A DNA stretch of 33,288 nucleotides from Verrucomicrobiota bacterium (GTDB taxonomy: Bacteria > Verrucomicrobiota > Verrucomicrobiia > Limisphaerales > UBA1096). Location of the stretch: assembly GCA_003972865.1 (NCBI GenBank), contig QOAX01000295.1, positions 1 through 33,288 on the forward strand. The letters are read 5' to 3'. The translations under genes were made by a program, and so were the position numbers. Position 1 is the first letter of the stretch; each line of letters starts with the position of its first letter. A model generated the notes under the pieces. It had not been told where the DNA came from and searched no databases. It saw only the letters and a program-made list of their open reading frames with translations. Below, one piece after another: positions 24,665 to 31,947 of the stretch.

Positions 24665-26215
24665 ATGAACAATAACAAAGACGGTGAGCCGCAGAGGCAA
24701 AGTAAACAAGACACCCATCCAGTAGTTTGGTTAAACGAAAAATATCCAAAGGTGAGGGAGAAATATGGATTACCCCTGGACATCGCCATAGAGGGAAACA
24801 ACATAAAGATAAAAGCAATCAGCGATGAATTCTTTGCGGCTTGTCTAGCCGAGCTTGGTCAACCGAAGGCTCCTGTTGTTTTCACTCAAGGAGCGTTCTA
24901 CCGTTACAGTGCAGAGACAGGGATATTTGAACCCATCAAGGGCAGAAAAGTTGAGACAATGCTTGGTGAGATAATGAGAGGCTGCGCTGATGCTTGCGAT
25001 AACGGTGGAATGAATGATGTTAGTCCATTGATATTCAGGTTCGCCAAGAAGAGCGTACTCTCCTCCATTCGGCAACGCGCTGCCGCCCTTGCAGAGCAGC
25101 CAGATGATTACTTCGAGGAAACTCCGAACTTCATTATTTTTGAAAACGGTGTCCTCGAACTTGAAACCGAGAAAGTCGTCGATTTCAGTCCGAAGTACAG
25201 GAGCCGAAATAGAATACCATTCCCATTTGACCCCAAATCGAAATGCGATCTTTTCCTCAATAAGCTATTAGGCGAAGCGCTGGATGAGGATCAGATCGAG
25301 TTGCTTCAAAAGGTCTGCGGCTTGGTGCTTCTTGGGGTTAATAAAGCTGAAAAAGTTTTGTTGATTCTGGGTACAGCTGGTGGCGGCAAAAGTAAAATGC
25401 TTGAAGTAATCAGCACTTTAATTGGCGACGACAATATCAGAGAGCTTAGGACGCAGCATCTGCAAAAACAGTTTGAGATAGCAGCCTATCGAGGTAAAAC
25501 GTTCCTTATCGGGTCAGATGTAAAACCTGATTTCTTGATGAGAGATGGGGCATCAACGATCAAGGCGTTGACGGGCGGTGATATGCTAACCGGCGAGGTT
25601 AAGAACGGAGGTCACATTAATATTAGGGGGATATTTAATGTCGCGATCTCAAGCAACTCGATCCTAACGGTTCATATGGAACAAGATGCGAAAGCCTGGG
25701 AACGGCGTCTTTTAGTACTGAAATATGCAAAGCCGAAAACAAACAATCCAGACCCAGACTTGGCTCGGAAGATTCTAGAGAATGAGGCCGCCGGTGTTCT
25801 GTGTTGGATGTATGAAGGATACAAGAAACTACGCGATGATAATTTTAAGTTTACTCTAAACGAAAGACTTACCCGGGACAGAGATGACATCCTCCTTGCC
25901 TCCTCCGCGCCAGAGTTGTTTGTGCGGGATTGTCTTATGGAGAAAAGTGAAGGTTCAGCATCAATGACGAAAGAAGTGGTTAGAAAGTTGTACCATGAAT
26001 ACTGCAAAGAGCGGGGTTGGCCGAAGGGGAATGCGAGGAGCTTTCCTGGGAGGATTGAGGCGGAAATTGAGAACCTCTTTGGGATTTCAGTCTCCAACAA
26101 TGTCCACCCTGAGTTAGGGACGGGGGATCAAAGGGGTTGGCATGGGATTAGGATCAAGGGTGCGGACGCCAAGGACCCCTTTTTTTCAGTCCTTAGTAAA
26201 TATTCGACTCAATAA
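24665..26215 (+). CDS. Phage/plasmid P4-type SF3 helicase (D5-like), no primase domain
   Basis: The product has 516 aa. The C-terminal superfamily-3 helicase core is clear: Walker A GTAGGGKSK (236-244), a Walker B-like strand KTFLIGSDV, the family block IKALTGGDMLTGEVKNGG, and motif C with its asparagine in FNVAISSNSIL. An arginine-rich segment follows (KAWERRLLVLKY). The N-terminal 110 residues contain no recognisable TOPRIM/AEP primase or zinc motif, and residues about 130-210 match the D5_N-type region (NFIIFENGVLELET). It would unwind DNA as a hexamer for element replication. Lacking a primase, it must use a host primase or one encoded outside the window. It probably forms one transcript with the next gene, four bases downstream. 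Confidence 0.88.
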   Translation: MNNNKDGEPQRQSKQDTHPVVWLNEKYPKVREKYGLPLDIAIEGNNIKIKAISDEFFAACLAELGQPKAPVVFTQGAFYRYSAETGIFEPIKGRKVETMLGEIMRGCADACDNGGMNDVSPLIFRFAKKSVLSSIRQRAAALAEQPDDYFEETPNFIIFENGVLELETEKVVDFSPKYRSRNRIPFPFDPKSKCDLFLNKLLGEALDEDQIELLQKVCGLVLLGVNKAEKVLLILGTAGGGKSKMLEVISTLIGDDNIRELRTQHLQKQFEIAAYRGKTFLIGSDVKPDFLMRDGASTIKALTGGDMLTGEVKNGGHINIRGIFNVAISSNSILTVHMEQDAKAWERRLLVLKYAKPKTNNPDPDLARKILENEAAGVLCWMYEGYKKLRDDNFKFTLNERLTRDRDDILLASSAPELFVRDCLMEKSEGSASMTKEVVRKLYHEYCKERGWPKGNARSFPGRIEAEIENLFGISVSNNVHPELGTGDQRGWHGIRIKGADAKDPFFSVLSKYSTQ

Positions 26216-26219
26216 AAAC

Positions 26220-26594
26220 ATGACAAGTAGTAATAAGGGGTCCGTAAGGTCCGCAGACAAATCCGATAATCCGTTACCGAGAGTTAATGAATTATCGCCA
26301 TACACAAAAGCAGAGTTCGAGATCCTCAAGCTAGCCGTTCAAGGGCACTCCCTTAAGGCCACAGCGGCCCTCCTAGGGCTTTCCGAGGATCAAGTGGCCC
26401 TTGAGACCCACGAGGATTGGTATGCCGCCAGCATCGACCCCACAGACCTTTGCCATAGGGCTATTCGAGTCCTCATGGAGTTGACTGCCTCTGAGAAATC
26501 AAAGATGGCAGCCGCCGATTCACGCAAATGCTTAAGAAAGTTTTGGGGTAAAGCATCCAAGCAATTCAATGACACCCAGATGGACATACACTGA
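26220..26594 (+). CDS. Small helix-turn-helix-like protein of the element
   Basis: The product has 124 aa from ATG 26220 (MTSSNKGSVRSADK). The longer frame from 26142 overlaps the helicase and is rejected. No family is recognised as a whole. Residues about 35-63 (ILKLAVQGHSLKATAALLGLSEDQVALE) have the spacing of a LuxR/sigma-region-4-type HTH, so DNA binding is inferred. The rest is charged and helical, ending in KFWGKASKQFNDTQMDIH. Possibilities include a regulator of the element or a small-terminase-like packaging protein. The start is four bases after the helicase stop, with no ribosome site seen, so translation may be coupled. Confidence 0.65.
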   Translation: MTSSNKGSVRSADKSDNPLPRVNELSPYTKAEFEILKLAVQGHSLKATAALLGLSEDQVALETHEDWYAASIDPTDLCHRAIRVLMELTASEKSKMAAADSRKCLRKFWGKASKQFNDTQMDIH

Positions 26595-27012
26595 GGCCAA
26601 CGCCTCCCGCTGGCGGCCCCTCTTCGACGACCTCATTGGCGGCACTCCCGCCCTTGAGGTGCCCCTCGAGGGCAACGGCAAGAGCCTCTGCTCCCTTCAC
26701 ATCCGCATCTCTGACGCCCTCAAGTGGCTTGCCGACCAGTTCAAGGCAGGCAACCCCTCCATGGAGCCTTACGCCCGCCTCAAGCGCCAGCTGCGCTACT
26801 CCACGCACGGCGCCGCCCTGCGCCTGCACCTGAAGCGGGCCCACGCCTACCGCCCCGTCCCGCACCTTGACCCAGCGCTCTGCGCCCGACTACAATCAGC
26901 CCTGCAACGACCCGATCTAAAGCCCACCACACGGGCCAAAATCGAGGCAGTCCTTAACCCAAGAAAACCCCACATACTTCCAACCGCCGAGCATGGATCA
27001 CCAGAGCAATAG
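26569..27012 (+). CDS. Orphan 147-aa protein, GC-rich
   Basis: I do not recognise this protein. ATG 26569 overlaps the end of the HTH-like gene by 26 bases, and its own end overlaps the metallophosphoesterase start by 20 bases. The sequence is hydrophilic and basic with no signal peptide or membrane segment (RLKRQLRYSTHGAALRLHLKRAHAYRP in the middle), which would fit a nucleic-acid-binding protein. Base composition is sharply more GC-rich than in the two genes before it, so the compositional edge of the element lies at its start although the overlap argues for joint expression. It may be element cargo or host sequence. Confidence 0.55.
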   Translation: MTPRWTYTEANASRWRPLFDDLIGGTPALEVPLEGNGKSLCSLHIRISDALKWLADQFKAGNPSMEPYARLKRQLRYSTHGAALRLHLKRAHAYRPVPHLDPALCARLQSALQRPDLKPTTRAKIEAVLNPRKPHILPTAEHGSPEQ

Positions 27013-27868
27013 CAGTCGTTACGGGGCAAAGCCCCTACTGCTTTGCTTGGGGTTGCTCATGTCCATTACCGGGTTTGGACAGGAGAAGAAGCCGGCGCTC
27101 ACGTTCTTCGGATGGTCGGATCAACACACCAATACTAGCGGTGACACCTCGCGGCTTCATCCCTTCGTGGACGCCATGAACACTATGGCAGGCACCGCCT
27201 GGCCCAAGACGGTTGGTGACAAAGTGGCAAAGCCCAGCTTTGTCATTGGCGCGGGCGATATTACTGAATGGCCCACGCACGCAGCCATGAAAGGCTACGA
27301 CTCGCTCCTGAATAACCGCCTGCAATTCCCCGCCTACGATGTCCTCGGAAATCACGATGACGGTGGCCGCGCCTTTTCCCCGACCATGATCAACTGGCTT
27401 AAGAAAAAGCACGGCAGCTTAAGCTACACCTTTGAAAAAGGCGGCGTGGTCTTCATCGGCCTTTGGTCTAAGTTTGATCCCAAGGGCAAGCCCGCCCAGC
27501 CCCTGACGCAAGAAGCCCTGACATATCTTAAGGAACAACTCGCCAAGTTGTCGAAGGAGAAACCGGTGGTGATCTTCACTCATCTCTGCCATGACGCCAT
27601 GACCAACAGGGACGAACTAGTCAACACCATCGGCAAATCCAACGTCATCATGATCTTGGGCGGCCATTACCATTACTCTAGCGTGAACCAATATCGTGGG
27701 ATCAACTTTGTGCAGCTACCCTCACCCAAATCGAAAGTCACCGAGTTCACGGTCATCCGGATCACAAAAGACAGGCTCATAGCCATTCCTTATGACTTCA
27801 CCAAGAAAGCGTGGGTGTCCGAATCCAAAAAAGTGCTCGATACAAAAATCAAGGTGGTGGAGCAATGA
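26993..27868 (+). CDS. Secreted calcineurin-like metallophosphoesterase
   Basis: The product has 291 aa. An N-terminal hydrophobic signal segment (about 13-30, KPLLLCLGLLMSITGFGQ) indicates export. Metal-binding motifs of the calcineurin-like family are all present: DxH at 43-45 (SDQH), GD at 88-89 (GAGDIT), GNHD at 119-122, H197 in FTHLCHD, and GGHYHY at 223-228. It is a two-metal phosphoesterase of the 3',5'-cyclic-nucleotide phosphodiesterase/phosphatase type, with substrate unknown. ATG 26993 is the first in-frame start and overlaps the orphan gene. The stop overlaps (ATGA) the start of a signal-peptide remnant at 27865. Confidence 0.87.
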   Translation: MDHQSNSSRYGAKPLLLCLGLLMSITGFGQEKKPALTFFGWSDQHTNTSGDTSRLHPFVDAMNTMAGTAWPKTVGDKVAKPSFVIGAGDITEWPTHAAMKGYDSLLNNRLQFPAYDVLGNHDDGGRAFSPTMINWLKKKHGSLSYTFEKGGVVFIGLWSKFDPKGKPAQPLTQEALTYLKEQLAKLSKEKPVVIFTHLCHDAMTNRDELVNTIGKSNVIMILGGHYHYSSVNQYRGINFVQLPSPKSKVTEFTVIRITKDRLIAIPYDFTKKAWVSESKKVLDTKIKVVEQ

Positions 27869-27912
27869 AACACCTCCTACTCACAACAATCGCAGCCGTG
27901 CTGTGCCTTTAA
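27865..27912 (+). pseudogene. Truncated gene start: signal-peptide remnant MKHLLLTTIAAVLCL
   Basis: This 15-codon frame starts with ATGA coupling to the metallophosphoesterase stop and ends at TAA. Its first 30 bases match the start of the cytochrome gene at 29481 with a single mismatch. It looks like the start of a second secreted-protein gene in the operon whose body was lost or displaced by the PQQ-propeller gene that begins 62 bases later. Confidence 0.6.
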
Positions 27913-27974
27913 AATTACTCCATTGACGCAGAGGGATTTTGGACTACTTTTTCAGCACTAAGTTATATCGAGAA

Positions 27975-29390
27975 ATGAAAACACTCGTAACAACCATGCT
28001 GCTCGGCTCGGCTGTCTGCTTTCAAGCGGCCGATTGGCCCAACTGGCGCGGCCCGGACCACAATGGCATCTCCCAGGAAACGGACTGGTCCGAGAAATGG
28101 GGCTCGAGCGGCCCCAAGCGACTTTGGAATGCCTCGGTCGGCACTGGCGTTGCCACCGTCTCGGTGGCCGACGGACGGGTGTTCACCATGGGCAACAAAT
28201 CCAACCGCGACTCGGTTTACGCCCTGGAGGAAGCGACTGGTGATATCCTGTGGCGACATTCCTATTCTGAAGCATTAAGCCCCAAACAATACGATGGTGG
28301 ACCCAGTGCAACTCCTACCGCCGACGGCGAATACGTTTACACCCTTAGCAAAACTGGGAAGGCGTTTTGTCTTGAGGCGTCCACTGGAGACGAGGTGTGG
28401 AACAGGGATTTAAAACAACTCTACAGTCTTCCGACGCCTACCTGGGGTTTTGCCTCCTCAGCGTTGATCCATGGAGACAAGGTTGTTTACAATGTTGGCT
28501 CACGCGGGATTGCACTTAGTAAGACAAACGGCAGCCTCAAGTGGAAGACCGCCAGTGGCACACCAGGCTATGCAACCCCCGTTCGCTACGACCATCGCGG
28601 CACCGAGGCTTTCATCATGTTCGGCCCCAGCTACGCCTATGGCGTGAATGCCGCCACGGGCAAGCAGCTCTGGTCCAAGTCCTTTAAATCGAGCGACATC
28701 AATGCCGCAGACCCAGTTTTGTACGATGGCAAGATCTTCCTCACCTCCAGCTCCCGTGACGGCGAGTTGATCGAGCTGAGTGGCACCAGCACAAGTTCCA
28801 AATGGAAGAACCGCAACATGCGTATCTACTTAAACGCCGGGGTGGTGATCGGCGATTATTTGTACGGTGCCGATGGCACTACCAATCGCGGCAACACGGT
28901 CCGCTGCATCAACATGGAAACCGGCGAAACCGAGTGGACAAAAAACAGCATTCCTTGCGCTTCTATCACCGCTGCTGATGCCAAACTGATCATACTCAGC
29001 CTCACCGGTGACCTTTACATCGCCGAGGCGTCGCCGAGCCGTTTTATGCAACTGGCCAAGGCCAAGGTCATCACCGGCACCTGCTTGACCGTGCCGGTCC
29101 TGGCCAACCGAAGCCTCTACGTCCGCAACTCTCGCGGCACGCTCTACAAGCTGCAAATGAGCGAGATGGTGGTCGAGCCGCAGCCGTTGGCGGTTAATTT
29201 TGCCGGCAGCTACCTCGAGTTCTCCTGGCCGGCCAAAGGCAACTTCATCCTCGAGTCTGCCGATGCGCTTGGCCAAGCAGCCGACTGGAGCGAGGTCGGC
29301 GGAAGACCGCCCACCACGGAGGATGACCGTTACGTTGTCCGCGTCAGGCCAAGCGCTGGACAGCAATTTTTCCGTCTCCGCAGCGAATGA
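27975..29390 (+). CDS. Secreted PQQ-like beta-propeller protein with Verrucomicrobia-type C-terminal domain
   Basis: The product has 471 aa from ATG 27975 (MKTLVTTMLLGSAVCFQA, signal peptide). The ORF-track TTG at 27939 adds 12 non-signal-like residues. The mature part opens with DWPNWRGPDHNG, like the protein at 8443-9711, and has repeated blade motifs (LEEATGDILWRHS, LEASTGDEVWNRD, NAATGKQLWSKS, NMETGETEWTKN). A separate C-terminal region of about 65 residues (LEFSWPAKGNFILESADALGQAADWSEV...AGQQFFRLRSE) looks like a beta-sandwich module recurrent at the ends of secreted proteins of this lineage. Cofactor binding is unproven. It carries the only perfect iterated palindrome right of the island. 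Confidence 0.85.
   Translation: MKTLVTTMLLGSAVCFQAADWPNWRGPDHNGISQETDWSEKWGSSGPKRLWNASVGTGVATVSVADGRVFTMGNKSNRDSVYALEEATGDILWRHSYSEALSPKQYDGGPSATPTADGEYVYTLSKTGKAFCLEASTGDEVWNRDLKQLYSLPTPTWGFASSALIHGDKVVYNVGSRGIALSKTNGSLKWKTASGTPGYATPVRYDHRGTEAFIMFGPSYAYGVNAATGKQLWSKSFKSSDINAADPVLYDGKIFLTSSSRDGELIELSGTSTSSKWKNRNMRIYLNAGVVIGDYLYGADGTTNRGNTVRCINMETGETEWTKNSIPCASITAADAKLIILSLTGDLYIAEASPSRFMQLAKAKVITGTCLTVPVLANRSLYVRNSRGTLYKLQMSEMVVEPQPLAVNFAGSYLEFSWPAKGNFILESADALGQAADWSEVGGRPPTTEDDRYVVRVRPSAGQQFFRLRSE
29267..29278. repeat. Iterated palindrome GCTTGGCCAAGC, perfect copy
   Basis: Perfect copy read as ALGQA in the C-terminal domain of the second PQQ-propeller gene. It is the only perfect one after the tRNA-Lys insertion, which suggests this gene is native to the host lineage. 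Confidence 0.85.
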
Positions 29391-29480
29391 GATGGCACCA
29401 TATAGGCAACTTCACGTTGATTGAGACCTCCTCCGCAAACACGGCGGCAAGACGGGTGCAGAATTGAAAGCTGAAGGGAA

Positions 29481-29511
29481 ATGAAACACCTCCTACTCAC
29501 AGCAATCGCAA
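29481..29511 (+). repeat. Signal-peptide start sequence shared with 27865-27895
   Basis: The first 30 bases of the cytochrome gene match those of the truncated frame at 27865 with one mismatch, then the sequences diverge. Identity at the DNA level, including third codon positions, indicates recent common origin and not just similar signal peptides. Confidence 0.65.
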
Positions 29512-31931
29512 TGGTTGTCGCGCTTCTGTGGCCTTGCGTGAGCTATGGCGAAAAACAAGAGGCTTCCGACAAACAATTCCGGGAACAGATTGCGCCTCTG
29601 TTGGAAAAGCGTTGCGCAGGCTGTCACGGAGCCAAGAAACCAAAAGGCAACCTGAGGGTGGATCAGCTGGATCTGGATTTCATTCACGGGAGGGACACTG
29701 AGACTTGGCACGACATTCTGGACGCCTTGAATCGGGGAGAAATGCCGCCTGAGGACGAGCCTCAGCTCAGCGACGCGCAACGGCAGACGCTGGTGAATTG
29801 GATTACGATCCGAATGACTCATGCCGCCCATGTGAAGCGGGCCACCGGCGGACAGGGCGTCCTTCGTCGGTTGACCCGATATGAATACAACAACACGATG
29901 GCGGACCTGCTGGGAATCCCCTTGGACTACTCCAAAGACCTCCCCCCCGAACCGAACAGCGAGGATGGCTTCATGAACAATGCCATGGCCATGGGCATGT
30001 CCGGCATGCAATTGGAGTATTATCTGCGAGCCGCCCAATTGGGCTTGAGCAAGGCTCTGGTGGAAGGTCCGGAACCCAAACGTTTTGAACACACGGGAAC
30101 GGTCAATGTGGGGCGCAGAAAAGGACGCGCCCCCAAAACGCCGCACACGAGCAACATCCAACCCGGCAATTGCTTCATGACCCGAGTAATGGACTACCCC
30201 GTTTCCGGACCGGTCCGCGTCCGGGTGAAGGCCCACGCCGTCATCCCCGAAGGCAAAGGTCCGCCGCGCATGCGGGTGATGATTGGGGTCCGGGCGGACA
30301 CCTATGTTCCCGGCGGACAGGTCGGCCCGGAGGTGGATGTCACCGCCAGCGCAGATGAGCCAGGAACCTATGAATTCACGGGATGGCTGGAGCATTTCCC
30401 GATGTTGAAATCTCCCTCCAATTTCCCCGGACTGCTGGTCAATGTTCACAATGTGTATGATGACGGCTCCAACGCCATCGAACTGCTGGACAAGAAGATT
30501 GGCGAACAGGAAAAGAAACTCAACCAACCCGACCTCAATCAACCTTGGCTGGTGGTGGAGTCGGTGGAATTCGTCGCTCCCGACCACCAGGTTTGGCCGC
30601 CTCAACGCCATCGGAACATCTTGTTTCAGGGAGCCGATATTCCCGACGATGAAACCGCTTACGCACGACAAGTCCTCAAGCGTTTCATGCGACGCGCGTA
30701 TCGTCGTCCGCCCACCCCCGATGAGGTTGAGTACGTCCTGCGGTTTCACAACAAGATCCGCCCGGACTACCCGAACTTCATCGAGGCCATACGCCAAAGC
30801 CTGGCCATGACGCTGATCTCCCCTCAGTTTCTGTATCTGGTTGAGCCCAAACGAGCGGGCAAGGCGGCCCGACGCCTGACCGATCACGAAGTGGCCGCGC
30901 GCCTCTCCTATTTCCTTTGGAGCACAATGCCCGACGAGAAACTGAGTCAACTGGCGGACAGTGGCTCCCTGAGAAAAGGCAAGACTCTTTCAGCCCAGGT
31001 TCGACGGATGCTCGCTGACCCGAAGGCGCAACGTTTCGTCGACCAATTCACGGATCAGTGGCTGGACCTCTCTTCACTGGACCGGGTCGCGGTCAACCCC
31101 CAGTTCTACCCGGAATTCAAGGACCGTGTAAAAACCGCCATGCACCAGGAAACGCTGCATTTCTTTTCGGAAATCCTGCGCAACAAACTATCGGCGCTAA
31201 ATTTCCTGGATTCCGATTTCACGATACTCAACGAGCGTTTGGCAAAGCACTACGGCATCGAGGGGGTCACCGGAACGGAAATGAGGAGGGCGGCCCTGAA
31301 ACCGGCCTACAAACGGGGGGGACTCATCACTCAGGGCAGCATGCTGATCGGCAATTCAACGGGTGAGGATTCCCACCCCATCAACCGCGCGGTATGGATC
31401 CTGAAACGTCTGCTGGACGAACCGCCGTCCCCGCCGCCCGCCAACGTGCCGGCCTTGGATTCCGAAACGCCGGGCTTCGACAAGCTCACCCTGAAGGGGC
31501 AATTGGCGGTCCATAGAGAGAAGGCCGCCTGTGTCAGTTGCCATCGCAAGATCGATCCCTGGGGCATTCCCCTGGAACACTACGACGCGGCCGGCCTGTA
31601 TCGGACGGAGGCGCTCCGATTGACCGCAAACCAGAAGGGCCAGACACGTAACAAGGTCGGCAAAGCCCCTTTGGACGCGGGCGATGTCATGCCGGATGGA
31701 ACGGCCATCCAGGGAGCCGATGAATTGAAGGATTACCTCTTGCGGGAGAAAAAGGATGCCTTCGCGCGGGCACTCGTCGTGAAGTTGACAACCTATGCAT
31801 TGGGGCGTTACCTTGAATTTACCGACGATAAAATCGTCGATGACTTGACCGCCCGATTCCAAGAACAGGGATATCGGCTGGATAAACTGATCCAATCTAT
31901 CGTTGCATCCGAACTGTTCCTTACCCGCTGA
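29481..31931 (+). CDS. Planctomycete-type cytochrome c protein (DUF1587/1595/1592/1588/1585)
   Basis: The product has 816 aa. A signal peptide (MKHLLLTAIAMVVALLWPCVSYG) is followed by a PSCyt1-like heme domain with CAGCH at 45-49. Next come DUF1587 (about 127-190, LRRLTRYEYNNTMADLLG), a carbohydrate-binding-like middle region, DUF1595 (about 395-455, RRAYRRPPTPDEVEYVL), DUF1592 (about 470-595), DUF1588 (about 600-700) with a second heme-type motif CVSCH near 684 followed by RKIDPWGIPLEHYDAAG, and C-terminal DUF1585 ending IVASELFL. This family is abundant in Planctomycetes and Verrucomicrobia and nearly always precedes a DUF1552 gene, as here. A periplasmic redox role, perhaps in glycan breakdown, is inferred only. 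A ribosome site AAGGGA lies just before ATG. Confidence 0.93.
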   Translation: MKHLLLTAIAMVVALLWPCVSYGEKQEASDKQFREQIAPLLEKRCAGCHGAKKPKGNLRVDQLDLDFIHGRDTETWHDILDALNRGEMPPEDEPQLSDAQRQTLVNWITIRMTHAAHVKRATGGQGVLRRLTRYEYNNTMADLLGIPLDYSKDLPPEPNSEDGFMNNAMAMGMSGMQLEYYLRAAQLGLSKALVEGPEPKRFEHTGTVNVGRRKGRAPKTPHTSNIQPGNCFMTRVMDYPVSGPVRVRVKAHAVIPEGKGPPRMRVMIGVRADTYVPGGQVGPEVDVTASADEPGTYEFTGWLEHFPMLKSPSNFPGLLVNVHNVYDDGSNAIELLDKKIGEQEKKLNQPDLNQPWLVVESVEFVAPDHQVWPPQRHRNILFQGADIPDDETAYARQVLKRFMRRAYRRPPTPDEVEYVLRFHNKIRPDYPNFIEAIRQSLAMTLISPQFLYLVEPKRAGKAARRLTDHEVAARLSYFLWSTMPDEKLSQLADSGSLRKGKTLSAQVRRMLADPKAQRFVDQFTDQWLDLSSLDRVAVNPQFYPEFKDRVKTAMHQETLHFFSEILRNKLSALNFLDSDFTILNERLAKHYGIEGVTGTEMRRAALKPAYKRGGLITQGSMLIGNSTGEDSHPINRAVWILKRLLDEPPSPPPANVPALDSETPGFDKLTLKGQLAVHREKAACVSCHRKIDPWGIPLEHYDAAGLYRTEALRLTANQKGQTRNKVGKAPLDAGDVMPDGTAIQGADELKDYLLREKKDAFARALVVKLTTYALGRYLEFTDDKIVDDLTARFQEQGYRLDKLIQSIVASELFLTR

Positions 31932-31947
31932 CGAAACCAAACTTATT

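Larger units (their letters stand above)
23297..27012 (+). mobile_element. Integrative element inserted at tRNA-Lys (right edge unresolved)
   Basis: Directly after the tRNA 3' end, GC content falls visibly, the iterated palindrome disappears, and a tyrosine integrase is followed by an SF3/P4-type helicase and two small orphan genes, all on the plus strand. This is the layout of a phage satellite or other small integrative element. I looked for a second copy of the tRNA 3' end (such as TTCGAGTCCCAC) further on and found none, so no attR is visible. The given end is the last gene that looks element-like. The true edge could be earlier (the 26569 gene is already GC-rich) or beyond the window. 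Confidence 0.7.

Noticed and set aside
29493-30950. 485-aa minus-strand ORF
   Set aside because: Antisense to the clearly real cytochrome c gene; no recognisable motif.
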